Assembly: GCA_019420525.1 (NCBI GenBank)
Contig: JAHZHA010000025.1
Location: forward strand, 1 to 40,242
DNA: 40,242 nucleotides
DNA from: Bacillota bacterium
GTDB taxonomy: Bacteria; Bacillota; Clostridia; Peptostreptococcales; Anaerovoracaceae
Direction: 5' to 3'
A program made the translations under genes and the position numbers. The notes under the pieces are model-generated. The model made no database searches. It was not told the origin of the DNA and worked only from the letters and a program-made list of their open reading frames with translations. Of this stretch, positions 23,879-31,962 are shown one piece after another. Numbering within the stretch: position 1 is the first letter of the stretch; the number at the start of each line of letters is the position of its first letter.

Positions 23879-25785
23879 TGATCTTTCTCCATTTCTCCGG
23901 CCTTTTCCTTTCTGCTGTATTTCATCTTTTCGAGATGAATCAGGAGAACGTTGATATCGGCCGGGGATACTCCCGAAATCCGCGAAGCCTGGCCTACGGA
24001 ATCGGGACGGAAGTCATTGAGTTTCTGACGCGCTTCCAGCCGGATACCGTCCAGAGAAGAATAGTCCAGATCCGCAGGAAGACGCTGGGACTCCAGTTTT
24101 TTGAATTTCTCAATCTGGGCCAGTTGTTTTTCTATGTATCCCTCATATTTAATATTCACAAAAGCCTGGATTTTACTGTGATAAGACATTTCAGGCCGTT
24201 CCGGGTCGATTGCTGCCAGATTCTCGTAATTGATCTGCGGACGTTTCAGCAGTTCTGCAAGCGATGCTTTATTCTGAAGCGGGGAACTTCCCACGGAAAT
24301 CAGAAATTCATCTGCTTCAGAAGGTTTTACATAAGTATTTTCGAGACGCCTGATCTCATCTTCCGTCTCTTTTTTTATCTGAAGATGGCGCCGGTAACGC
24401 TCCTCGCTTACGAGTCCGATGCGGTATCCCTTCTCTGTCAGACGCTCCGCCGCATTATCCTGCCGCAGAAGAAGCCGGTACTCAACTCTCGATGTCATGA
24501 TGCGATACGGTTCTTCCGTACCTTTCGTCACGAGATCATCGATGAGCACACCGATATACGCTTCGGAACGATCGAGAACGAAAGGTTCTTTCCCCTGAAC
24601 TTTCAGCGCCGCATTGATGCCCGCCATCAATCCCTGGGCTGCCGCCTCTTCATATCCGGAACTTCCGTTAGTCTGACCCGCAAAATAGAGATTTCTGATG
24701 ATCCGGCTCTCAAGCGTCGTCTTCAGATCGAGAGAATTGATGCAGTCGTATTCGATAGCATAGGCCGGACGCACGATTTTACAGTTTTCCAATCCCGGAA
24801 TCGTCCTGTAAAATGCTTCCTGAACGTCTTCCGGAAGACTGGATGACATTCCCTGGATGTACATTTCATCGGTAGAGAGACCCTCCGGCTCCACAAAGAG
24901 CTGGTGGCGCTTCTTATCGGCAAAACGTTCGATCTTCGTCTCGATGGAAGGGCAGTAACGCGGTCCGACTCCTTCAATCTCTCCGGTAAAGAGTGCCGAT
25001 CTGTGAAAATTATTCCGTATGATTTCGTGTGTCGTCTCATTCGTATAGGAAAGCCAGCAGTCTACCTGATTCTCTCCTGGACATTCGTTCATGAATGAGA
25101 ACGGAACGATGAAATCGTCACCGTGCTGCACTGTCATCTTTTCGTAATCGATCGTCTTTCCGTCGATACGCGCCGGGGTACCCGTTTTGAACCTCCTCAT
25201 GGGAATACCGTGGGCCTGAAGGCTATCGGAAAGTTCGATGGAAGGAGCCATGCCGTTAGGTCCGGAATCATAAGAAGATTCACCGATGAATATTTTTCCT
25301 CTTAAAAACGTTCCAGTGGCGATGATGACAGTTTTTGCCCTGTAAAATCCCCCCGTCCTCGTGACGATTCCGGTTATTCTGTCATCCTCTGTAAGAATCT
25401 CCGTCACTTCAGCCTGCTTCATATCAAGATTTTCCTGACGCTCTATGGTCTTTTTCATTTCGGTATGGTAGAGCTGTTTGTCCGCCTGTGCACGAAGGGA
25501 ATGTACAGCCGGACCCTTTGCAGTATTGAGCATCCGGCTCTGAATAAAGGTTTTGTCCGTATTTACGCCCATCTCTCCGCCCAGGGCATCGATCTCTCTT
25601 ACAAGATGTCCCTTGCCGGTGCCTCCCACCGACGGATTACACGGCATCATCGCGATAGCCTCCAGCGTGATGGAAAGCATCAGTGTGCGGCAGCCCATTC
25701 GGGCGGAAGCCAGAGCCGCTTCACATCCGGCATGTCCGGCGCCGACGACGATGACATCATATTCTCCCATTTGGTATCGATTCAT
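23875..25785 (-). CDS. mnmG: tRNA uridine-5-carboxymethylaminomethyl modification enzyme MnmG (GidA)
   Basis: MnmG is an FAD- and NADH-using protein that, in complex with MnmE, installs the (carboxymethyl)aminomethyl group on wobble uridine 34 of certain tRNAs. The 636-residue product is full length and has the FAD-binding GAGHAGCEAALASARMG at about 15-31, MPCNPSVGGTGKGHLVREIDALGG, the DGLSTDEMYIQG-like region and the conserved C-terminal domain RISGVSPADINVLL. AAGGAG lies 5 bases before the ATG. It is 17 bases behind mnmE and overlaps rsmG by 4 bases. Confidence 0.98.
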   Translation of the reverse strand: MNRYQMGEYDVIVVGAGHAGCEAALASARMGCRTLMLSITLEAIAMMPCNPSVGGTGKGHLVREIDALGGEMGVNTDKTFIQSRMLNTAKGPAVHSLRAQADKQLYHTEMKKTIERQENLDMKQAEVTEILTEDDRITGIVTRTGGFYRAKTVIIATGTFLRGKIFIGESSYDSGPNGMAPSIELSDSLQAHGIPMRRFKTGTPARIDGKTIDYEKMTVQHGDDFIVPFSFMNECPGENQVDCWLSYTNETTHEIIRNNFHRSALFTGEIEGVGPRYCPSIETKIERFADKKRHQLFVEPEGLSTDEMYIQGMSSSLPEDVQEAFYRTIPGLENCKIVRPAYAIEYDCINSLDLKTTLESRIIRNLYFAGQTNGSSGYEEAAAQGLMAGINAALKVQGKEPFVLDRSEAYIGVLIDDLVTKGTEEPYRIMTSRVEYRLLLRQDNAAERLTEKGYRIGLVSEERYRRHLQIKKETEDEIRRLENTYVKPSEADEFLISVGSSPLQNKASLAELLKRPQINYENLAAIDPERPEMSYHSKIQAFVNIKYEGYIEKQLAQIEKFKKLESQRLPADLDYSSLDGIRLEARQKLNDFRPDSVGQASRISGVSPADINVLLIHLEKMKYSRKEKAGEMEKDQ

Positions 25786-25802
25786 TTCCGCTCCTTATCA
25801 AT

Positions 25803-27215
25803 CTATTTTCCCAGACAGAATCTGGAAAATACTTCCGCCAGAATATCCTGATTGACGGTTTCTCCGATAATTTCTCCCAGAAGGCTCCAGGCTGTCCGGA
25901 TGTCTGTCTCCGCAAAATCAAGAGCTTCTCCTGCTGAAAGCATCTCTGTAGCATCCGAAAGACTGCGCAGCGACCGCTCGAGAAGATCTTTATGCCGCAC
26001 ATTCGTGATCAGAATTTCGTTTTCTGCTGAAGCTTCTCCGTTATACACCATGCGACGGATCTCCTCCGACAGTTCACCGACGCCTTCCCCTGTCAGCGCG
26101 GAAAGAGACAGATAACTGAATTTTCCTTCCTCACCGCCCACCGGGGATACTTCCTTTCCGTTCATAATTTCTTCTATATTTTCCGGCGTGATTTTCGTGT
26201 CAAGATCCGATTTATTTATGACAAAGATTACTTTCTTTCCGCCGAGATGGTTCATTATTTCTCTGTCTTCTTCTGATATTTCCGCAGAGCCGTCCAGGAC
26301 AAAGATGACAACATCGGCACTGCTGAGAGATTCTCTGCTTTTCTCTATGCCAATTCTCTCGATTTTGTCTTCCGTCTCCCGGATTCCTGCCGTATCGATG
26401 AGGCGCACCGGAATACCTGAAATCGAAGCGAACTCTTCTATGGTATCTCTCGTCGTTCCGGGAATATCGGTGACGATAGCTCTGTCAGAATTCAGAAGTG
26501 AATTCATCAGGGAAGATTTTCCCACATTAGGTTTCCCTACGATACAGAGTTTCAGACCGTCTCGGATAATACGTCCCGTATCTGCAGAGGAAATCAGCTT
26601 GTTTATTCTTCCGGTGATGATGCCGATTTCTTTCAGAATTTCGCTGTAAGTGAGTTCTTCGAGATCTTCCTCCGGATATTCGATATGCGCGATGATGTTG
26701 GAGATCAGATCGGCCATCTGCGTCCGCACCGACTGGATCTGTGCGGACAGACTTCCGCCCAGCTGAGATACAGCCGACTGATATCCCGCGTCCGATTTCG
26801 CCCGGATCACATCGATAACGGCTTCCGCCTGAGAAAGATCGATTCGCCCGGAAAGAAATGCTCTCTTAGTAAATTCACCTCTCTCCGCCAGAGCCGCACC
26901 ATTCCGGAGAACCTCGGAGAGAATCCGGCGCAGAGAAATTGAGCTCCCGTGACACTGGATTTCCACCACATCTTCTCCCGTATAGGTACGGGGCGATTTC
27001 ATATATACGGCCATCACCTCATCGATGACAGAATTCTCTGAATCCACGACATTTCCGTATATCATGCGCCGTTCCTCAAAAAATTCAGGTTTTCTGCCGG
27101 AGGGATAGCGAAATACCCTGCAGAGTATTTCATACGCTTCAGGACCGCTGATGCGGACGATGCCGATGCCTCCCTCGCCCGGAGCAGTCGCTACTGCTGC
27201 AATCGTCTGTTCCAT
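25803..27215 (-). CDS. mnmE: tRNA modification GTPase MnmE (TrmE)
   Basis: MnmE is a dimeric GTPase that works with MnmG on tRNA wobble uridine 34. The 470-residue product has the N-terminal tetrahydrofolate-binding domain (IAAVATAPGEGGIGIVRISG), the central helical domain, an inserted Ras-like G domain with GKPNVGKSSLMNSLL, DIPGTTRD, DTAGIRETED and NKSD, and the C-terminal motif FCLGK with the conserved cysteine. Length is typical. It follows a terminator-like hairpin behind jag, so it may start a new transcript with mnmG and rsmG. Confidence 0.98.
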   Translation of the reverse strand: MEQTIAAVATAPGEGGIGIVRISGPEAYEILCRVFRYPSGRKPEFFEERRMIYGNVVDSENSVIDEVMAVYMKSPRTYTGEDVVEIQCHGSSISLRRILSEVLRNGAALAERGEFTKRAFLSGRIDLSQAEAVIDVIRAKSDAGYQSAVSQLGGSLSAQIQSVRTQMADLISNIIAHIEYPEEDLEELTYSEILKEIGIITGRINKLISSADTGRIIRDGLKLCIVGKPNVGKSSLMNSLLNSDRAIVTDIPGTTRDTIEEFASISGIPVRLIDTAGIRETEDKIERIGIEKSRESLSSADVVIFVLDGSAEISEEDREIMNHLGGKKVIFVINKSDLDTKITPENIEEIMNGKEVSPVGGEEGKFSYLSLSALTGEGVGELSEEIRRMVYNGEASAENEILITNVRHKDLLERSLRSLSDATEMLSAGEALDFAETDIRTAWSLLGEIIGETVNQDILAEVFSRFCLGK

Positions 27216-27250
27216 GATAATAACCTCTGTCTCATTTCCTTGAATATAAG

Positions 27251-27284
27251 AATAGGCTCAGAATGAGATCATTCTGAACCTATT
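27251..27284 (-). terminator. Hairpin terminator between jag and mnmE
   Basis: A 16-bp stem (27251-27266 and 27269-27284) with one mismatch pairs on the minus strand and is followed by CTTATATTC. The T-run is broken, so readthrough into mnmE is likely; it may act as an attenuator. Confidence 0.6.
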
Positions 27285-27315
27285 TTAAATCAAATTTAAA
27301 GCTTTTTCATCCGTT

Positions 27316-28257
27316 TCAGCGTTTTAATTCGATTACGACTCTTCTGTTCGGTTCCACGCCCTCACTTCTCGTGGTAACCTTCGGATTTGACTGAAGCGTG
27401 GAATGAATCACTTTCCGCTCATAAGGATTCATCGGCTCGAGTCTGACGCTCTTGCCGGATTTAATACACTTGTCCGCCAGTCTGCGGGCCAGCATCTGAA
27501 GCGTCTTTTCTCTCTTTTCTCTGTAACGTTCGGCATTGATGATCACCCTGCAGTGAGTATCGCTGTTTTTATTCTGCACGATGCTCGCCAGATACTGAAT
27601 CGCATCGAGAGTCTGTCCTCTCTTTCCGATCATCGAACCGACATCTTTTCCTTCGAGGCCGATATAGAGAATACCTTCTCTGATATGTCCTTTCACTTCG
27701 ACGTTCAGACCCATGTTCCGGGCGATCTCTCTGATAAATTCAGCCGCCGGGGAATCCGGAACTTCCACCGCATCGGTATCTTCCGCCGTAATGGTGAATT
27801 TCGTATGCAGCTGAGAAGATCTGTGCTTGCGCTTTCCGCCTTCTCTGCTCTCTTTTGCAGGCATTGAATTCTGTTTTTCTTCCTCCGGAGTCACGGAACT
27901 TTCATTTTCCTTTACTGTTTTCCGTTTTTCCGCAGGTACTCTGCTGCTGTCACCAGCCGAAGATCCGGATTTGTATTCTGCACGGTTTTCCGATTTTTCT
28001 CCGCTGAAAATTCCGGCGTTTTCTTTATCAGCTTTTGTCTTTTTTTCGCCAGCGCCTCCTGCCTTCTCTCCGGCACCGTCCGTTTTTTTCTCAACTCTGA
28101 CTTTCGCCAGCTTGTTTCCGAATAACCCAAGGAATCCTCTGGACGGCTGTTCGAGAACGGTGACGACTACCTGATCTCTCGTAAGTTTTAAATCCTTCAG
28201 GGCGAGTTCAACTGCTGATTCTACATCATCGCCCCATTTTTCAACATATTCCGCCAT
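27316..28257 (-). CDS. jag: RNA-binding protein Jag (KhpB, SpoIIIJ-associated)
   Basis: Jag/KhpB is a cytoplasmic RNA-binding protein linked to cell elongation and, in spore formers, to SpoIIIJ. The 313-residue product has the Jag N-terminal domain (VEKWGDDVESAVELALKDL, PSRGFLGLFGNKLAKVRV), a long, highly charged Lys/Glu/Ser linker (about 60-155), a KH domain with IGKRGQTLDAIQYL and a C-terminal R3H domain (EPMNPYERKVIHSTL...RRVVIELKR). The linker of nearly 100 residues makes it longer than the Bacillus protein. It follows yidC by 28 bases, the usual gene pair. Confidence 0.96.
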   Translation of the reverse strand: MAEYVEKWGDDVESAVELALKDLKLTRDQVVVTVLEQPSRGFLGLFGNKLAKVRVEKKTDGAGEKAGGAGEKKTKADKENAGIFSGEKSENRAEYKSGSSAGDSSRVPAEKRKTVKENESSVTPEEEKQNSMPAKESREGGKRKHRSSQLHTKFTITAEDTDAVEVPDSPAAEFIREIARNMGLNVEVKGHIREGILYIGLEGKDVGSMIGKRGQTLDAIQYLASIVQNKNSDTHCRVIINAERYREKREKTLQMLARRLADKCIKSGKSVRLEPMNPYERKVIHSTLQSNPKVTTRSEGVEPNRRVVIELKR

Positions 28258-28285
28258 ATACTTTTAAGAATCCTCCAAACGCTCT

Positions 28286-28978
28286 TTATGCTTTTTTCTT
28301 ACTCTTTTTTGCTTTTTTTTCTCCGTTTTTTCTGACCATCTGTGTGACCTTCGTCTGTACTACCTGGAAGACATAACTGATGACCCAGTAAAGACAGAGA
28401 CCTGCCGGCAGAGTACGGCCCATCCAGACGATCATAATCGGCATGAAATACTGCATCGCTTTCATGGATCCCGCCGCCGGACCGCTGGCACCTGCAGAAG
28501 CCTGCGTGATCTTCATGGAGATGAAAGTCGCCACACCTGCTAGGATTGGAAGCAGCCAGAGATCAGGCTGACTGAGATCCTTTACCCACAAAAAGTTTTC
28601 ATGAACCGCTAAAACCATATCCGGATTGCTTATGTACTCCATCGGATTTCTGAGCAGCCCGAAGAGTCCCCAGATGATAGGAAGCTGAATCAGAAGAGGA
28701 AGACAACCCATTGCCGGATTAATCTTTTCTTCTTTATATAATTCCTGCAGCTTCATGTTCATCATTTCGGAATCCTTGGCATACTTTTCCTGAATTTCCT
28801 TTATCTTCGGCTGCATTTTCTGCATCTGTGTGGTGCTGCGAAGCTGAGCCGCGTATAAAGGCAAAATGATGAGCCGGATCAGCACGGTAAATACGATGAT
28901 CGTAATACCGTAATTATCGATAAAACTGTAAAGTGCGTTTAAAATATAGCCTAGTGGAACAGCTACAATTTTCGTCAT
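28286..28978 (-). CDS. yidC: Membrane protein insertase YidC/Oxa1 family
   Basis: YidC inserts and folds membrane proteins alone or with Sec. The 230-residue product is the short Gram-positive form and has the conserved core: a first membrane helix with the essential hydrophilic-groove arginine (TVLIRLIILPLYAAQLRST), the cytoplasmic hairpin QKMQPKIKEIQEKYAKD, then PLLIQLPIIWGLFGLLRNP and helices ending GLCLYWVISYVFQVVQT and a Lys-rich tail. Unlike SpoIIIJ of Bacillus it starts without an obvious lipobox, as in many Clostridia. It lies between yidD and jag. Confidence 0.95.
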   Translation of the reverse strand: MTKIVAVPLGYILNALYSFIDNYGITIIVFTVLIRLIILPLYAAQLRSTTQMQKMQPKIKEIQEKYAKDSEMMNMKLQELYKEEKINPAMGCLPLLIQLPIIWGLFGLLRNPMEYISNPDMVLAVHENFLWVKDLSQPDLWLLPILAGVATFISMKITQASAGASGPAAGSMKAMQYFMPIMIVWMGRTLPAGLCLYWVISYVFQVVQTKVTQMVRKNGEKKAKKSKKKA

Positions 28979-29023
28979 TTAAATCCTCCATAAATTGACA
29001 GAGCTTGCGCTCTACTATCTGTA

Positions 29024-29266
29024 TTATTTCAGGGGATCATAGCCACCTTCGTGAAAAGGATGGCATTTTAAAATTCTCTTTATGCCCAGCAGACTTCCTT
29101 TAAAAGGGCCGTATTTTTCCACCGCCTGTATGAAATAAGTGGAACAGGTGGGGTAAAATCTGCATTTTCCAGGCATAATCGGTGAAATAAAAATCTGATA
29201 GCCTCTGATCAGAAAGACGATGATCTTCTTCAGAAGACACGCTGCAAATCCTGCTATCTTTTTCAC
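29024..29266 (-). CDS. yidD: Membrane protein insertion efficiency factor YidD
   Basis: YidD is a small membrane-associated helper of YidC-dependent insertion. The 80-residue product has the family hallmark YQIFISPIMPGKCRFYPTCS followed by KYGPFKGSLLGIKRILKCHPFHEGGYDPL, with its conserved cysteines. Its ATG overlaps the rnpA stop (ATGA), showing tight coupling in the rnpA-yidD-yidC order. Confidence 0.97.
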   Translation of the reverse strand: MKKIAGFAACLLKKIIVFLIRGYQIFISPIMPGKCRFYPTCSTYFIQAVEKYGPFKGSLLGIKRILKCHPFHEGGYDPLK

Positions 29267-29616
29267 TTTTCCACCTTCTTTTTCTCGATTACTTTCAATC
29301 GTTTTAACGCGGCTTCAATAGATTTTTTCACATCCGCACATTTCTTACCATTGATAGTATTCCTGGCAATTATGATGAGATCATAACCCTGCCGGATTTC
29401 GGCATCCGAAGTCCTCACACTTTCCCGCATGAGTCTTCTGGCTCTGTTTCTCTTTACGCTGTTTCCCACTTTTTTGCTGGCCAGGTAGGCGATCCGGTTG
29501 AATCCGAGATTGTTTTTCAGACAGAAGATAACGACATATCTGTCGCCTACCGATTTTCCTCTGCGGTAAATACGGTCAAAATCTTCTTTTCTTCTGAGAA
29601 CATTCTCTCTCAACAT
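29263..29616 (-). CDS. rnpA: Ribonuclease P protein component
   Basis: RnpA is the protein subunit of RNase P, which trims the 5' ends of tRNA precursors. The 117-residue product has the typical LRRKEDFDRIYRRGKSV start and the RNR motif SVKRNRARRLMRESVR. GTGAGG precedes the ATG by 4 bases. It lies behind rpmH, from which it is separated by a terminator hairpin at 29694-29722, and overlaps yidD. Confidence 0.97.
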   Translation of the reverse strand: MLRENVLRRKEDFDRIYRRGKSVGDRYVVIFCLKNNLGFNRIAYLASKKVGNSVKRNRARRLMRESVRTSDAEIRQGYDLIIIARNTINGKKCADVKKSIEAALKRLKVIEKKKVEK

Positions 29617-29693
29617 TTTTCCTCACCATTCCCCGGTTCTTACCCTCTGTCTTTCGCCCTCTGCTTTTTGACCTTTCTTAAATTATTTGACCT

Positions 29694-29722
29694 AAAAAAT
29701 AAGACCACTCCCGCGGTCTTAT
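29694..29722 (-). terminator. Terminator between rpmH and rnpA
   Basis: On the minus strand ATAAGACC and GGTCTTAT pair (29722-29715 and 29706-29699), followed by TTTTTTA. It lies 8 bases beyond the rpmH stop and would make rpmH more strongly expressed than rnpA by partial termination. Confidence 0.75.
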
Positions 29723-29729
29723 AATTTTC

Positions 29730-29864
29730 TTATGCTGTCAGAGATTTTCTGCCTCTCGCTCTTCTTCTCTTGAGAACGTTTCTGCCGTTTTTAGTGGACA
29801 TTCTCTTTCTGAAACCGTGTTCCTTTTTTCTCTGTCTCTTTTTTGGCTGATATGTCTGCTTCAT
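29730..29864 (-). CDS. rpmH: 50S ribosomal protein L34
   Basis: L34 is a small, very basic protein of the large ribosomal subunit. Translation of the minus strand gives 44 residues starting MKQTYQPKKRQRKKEHGFRK and ending RRARGRKSLTA, the standard L34 sequence and length. GGGAGG precedes the ATG by 8 bases. It is the first gene of the leftward origin operon and has a perfect consensus promoter at 30004-30032. Confidence 0.98.
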   Translation of the reverse strand: MKQTYQPKKRQRKKEHGFRKRMSTKNGRNVLKRRRARGRKSLTA

Positions 29865-30003
29865 GATTAACACCTCCCGTCAATTATTTTGTAAAACCGC
29901 AGAATATCCGATGATGATTCTGCAGATATTTTTCATCTTTAATCTTTTCTTTTTAAATTATGCAAAAGACAATCTGGTATCTACAGCGCACGATTGCCTA
30001 TAA

Positions 30004-30032
30004 ATTATACATATTTCAATGTTTCATGTCAA
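30004..30032 (-). promoter_or_regulatory. Consensus sigma-A promoter of rpmH
   Basis: On the minus strand TTGACA (30032-30027), exactly 17 bases and TATAAT (30009-30004) are a perfect sigma-A match. The leader to rpmH would be about 130 bases. The -35 box lies only about 30 bases from the first DnaA box. Confidence 0.9.
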
Positions 30033-30063
30033 CAAAAAAGGTTATAAAACGGCGGTTTCTTCG

Positions 30064-30202
30064 TGTGGATATCCTCTCTGTGGATAAAATGACGTCTGTG
30101 GATAATTTTGGACTGAATCTTCGAAATGTCAGAAAAAATTGATTACAGGGGCGTTTATCTGCTATAATCATTGTGGATAAGTTAGGGGATAAGTGTGAAT
30201 AA
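30064..30202. promoter_or_regulatory. oriC part 1: DnaA-box cluster upstream of dnaA
   Basis: DnaA boxes in the orientation TGTGGATAA are visible at 30079-30087, 30097-30105 and 30172-30180 (all perfect), with near matches at 30064-30072, 30184-30192 and 30194-30202. They sit between the divergent rpmH and dnaA promoters, the standard place of incA/B-type clusters in Bacillota. The box at 30172 begins 3 bases after the dnaA -10 element, which suggests autorepression of dnaA. The rest of the gap to dnaA (30203-30340) is AT-rich without a gene. Confidence 0.88.
30139..30168 (+). promoter_or_regulatory. Probable dnaA promoter
   Basis: TTGATT (30139-30144), an 18-base spacer and TATAAT (30163-30168). 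A DnaA box follows at 30172, placing it on the transcription start. Confidence 0.6.
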
Positions 30203-30340
30203 CTCAAAATTTCCATATCCTTGCCGCGGGATCTTACATATATAATACAACAGAAGACGGGGACGGAATTTTTGAAATTTTGCAATTGTTTTGGATTACG
30301 ATATTCCGCATAAAATATACATAATACAAGGATTTGTTCT

Positions 30341-31693
30341 ATGGAAAATATTACTAAAAACTGGAAAAAAATATTGGATGAGGTTGAGTCGGAAATGATG
30401 CCAGCCAGCTTCAACACCTGGGTTGAACCTCTCGTTCCGAAATCGGTCGATCCCGAAACAGGTATCTTTACACTGATGACCTACAGCGATATGAGCAAGT
30501 CGATTCTTCAGAACAGATATCTCTCGATTCTGGAAAATGCTGTTCAGAAAGTCTGCGGTGTTCCACTGAAGATCAGCTTTATTCTTTCCGAAGATGAAAT
30601 TCCTGAATCTTCCGGAAAAGGAGGAGAAAAGAAGGCATCACAGAAAAATTCGGTAAACGACGAACTCTGTCTCAACCCGAGGTATAATTTCAGCACTTTT
30701 GTAGTGGGAGCCAACAACGAACTGGCTTATGCCGCCGCTCTTGCCGTGGCGAAAAGCCCGGCGACCACGTATAACCCGCTGTTTCTCTACGGAAAATCGG
30801 GACTCGGAAAGACACATCTGATGCACGCCGTCGGTCATTATGTCATGCAGAACAGTCCGTCGAAACGGGTCCTTTACGTTTCCTCGGAGATGTTCACAAA
30901 TGAGCTGGTCAATGCAATACAAAATAAGAAAAACGAAGAATTCCGAAATAAATACAGAAGCATCGACCTGCTGATGATCGACGATATCCAGTTCATCGAA
31001 AAAAAGGACAGAACGCAGGAGGAATTATTCCACACTTTCGAAACGCTCTACGGAACGAATAAACAGATCATCTTCTGCAGCGACCGGCCTCCGAAAGAAA
31101 TCGAAACCATCGATGCCCGACTGAAATCGAGATTCGAATGGGGTCTCACCGTCGACATCCAGTCTCCTGACTTCGAGACGAGAGTGGCGATTCTAAAAAA
31201 CAAAGCGGAGATGGAAGACATTCAGGTCAACGATGATCTGCTGGAGATATTCTATCTGATCGCCGATAAGATCACCTCCAACATCAGAGAACTCGAAGGA
31301 GCTTTGAACCGCGTCATCGCTCATGCAAATCTGATGAACAAGCCTCTTACAAAAGAGACTGCCAAAGAAGTTCTCTCCGGCGTCTTCGACACATCGAGCC
31401 GCACCATCGATGCGCCCCTGATAAAAAATATCGTCTGTGGTCACTTCAGCATCAACGTGGCAGATATCGAATCCTCCAAGAGAACAAAAAATCTGGCTCA
31501 TCCGCGTCAGATCGCCATGTATCTCTGCCGAGAACTGACAGATCTATCCCTGCCGAAAATCGGAGAATTCTTTGGAAAACGCGACCATACTACGGTTATG
31601 CACGCATGCGACAAGATCTCAAACGAAATGCTCAAAGATGAAGATCTGAGAAATACGATTTCAGAGCTTAAAACAAAAATTCTGGACGAATAA
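30341..31693 (+). CDS. dnaA: Chromosomal replication initiator protein DnaA
   Basis: DnaA binds DnaA boxes and opens the origin. The 450-residue product has the N-terminal helicase-loading domain (WKKILDEVESEMMPASFNTWVEPL), a short linker, the AAA+ domain with Walker A GKSGLGKTH and Walker B LLMIDDIQF, the ISM and sensor motifs (RLKSRFEWGL, NIRELEGALNR) and the C-terminal box-binding domain CRELTDLSLPKIGEFFGKRDHTTVMHA. Start at 30341 has a weak AAGGA site 12 bases upstream. It is followed by the second half of oriC. Confidence 0.99.
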   Translation: MENITKNWKKILDEVESEMMPASFNTWVEPLVPKSVDPETGIFTLMTYSDMSKSILQNRYLSILENAVQKVCGVPLKISFILSEDEIPESSGKGGEKKASQKNSVNDELCLNPRYNFSTFVVGANNELAYAAALAVAKSPATTYNPLFLYGKSGLGKTHLMHAVGHYVMQNSPSKRVLYVSSEMFTNELVNAIQNKKNEEFRNKYRSIDLLMIDDIQFIEKKDRTQEELFHTFETLYGTNKQIIFCSDRPPKEIETIDARLKSRFEWGLTVDIQSPDFETRVAILKNKAEMEDIQVNDDLLEIFYLIADKITSNIRELEGALNRVIAHANLMNKPLTKETAKEVLSGVFDTSSRTIDAPLIKNIVCGHFSINVADIESSKRTKNLAHPRQIAMYLCRELTDLSLPKIGEFFGKRDHTTVMHACDKISNEMLKDEDLRNTISELKTKILDE

Positions 31694-31764
31694 GACTTAT
31701 TTTTCCGGAAAATGGATGACAGCGCAAGGAAAGCGTCTTTCAAAACGCTTTTCACGCAGGATAA

Positions 31765-31920
31765 TTATCAACATACTATTCACAGCCTGTGAGGAAAATT
31801 TCTCATATTATCCACAGACTGGTCGGAAAAAGATCGTTGAAATTCTATTATCCACATAAGTTATCCACTTATCCACAGGCCTTATTACTATTACTACTAA
31901 AAAATATTATAATAATAAGC
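31765..31920. promoter_or_regulatory. oriC part 2: DnaA boxes, GC spacer, DnaA-trios and unwinding region
   Basis: Boxes in the TTATCCACA orientation lie at 31808-31816, 31848-31856 and 31869-31877 (perfect), plus TTATCCACT at 31861-31869 and weaker ones at 31765 and 31776. The last box is followed by GGCC (31878-31881) and then six YTA triplets (31882-31899: TTA TTA CTA TTA CTA CTA), whose complement read 3' to 5' is (A/G)AT, the DnaA-trio motif. An AT-only stretch follows to about 31918. This box-GC-trio order is the basal unwinding system described for Bacillus. Duplex opening is expected here. Confidence 0.88.
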
Positions 31921-31962
31921 AAAACAACCCCTGATTGCTGAAAAATAACATGGAGAACGAAA

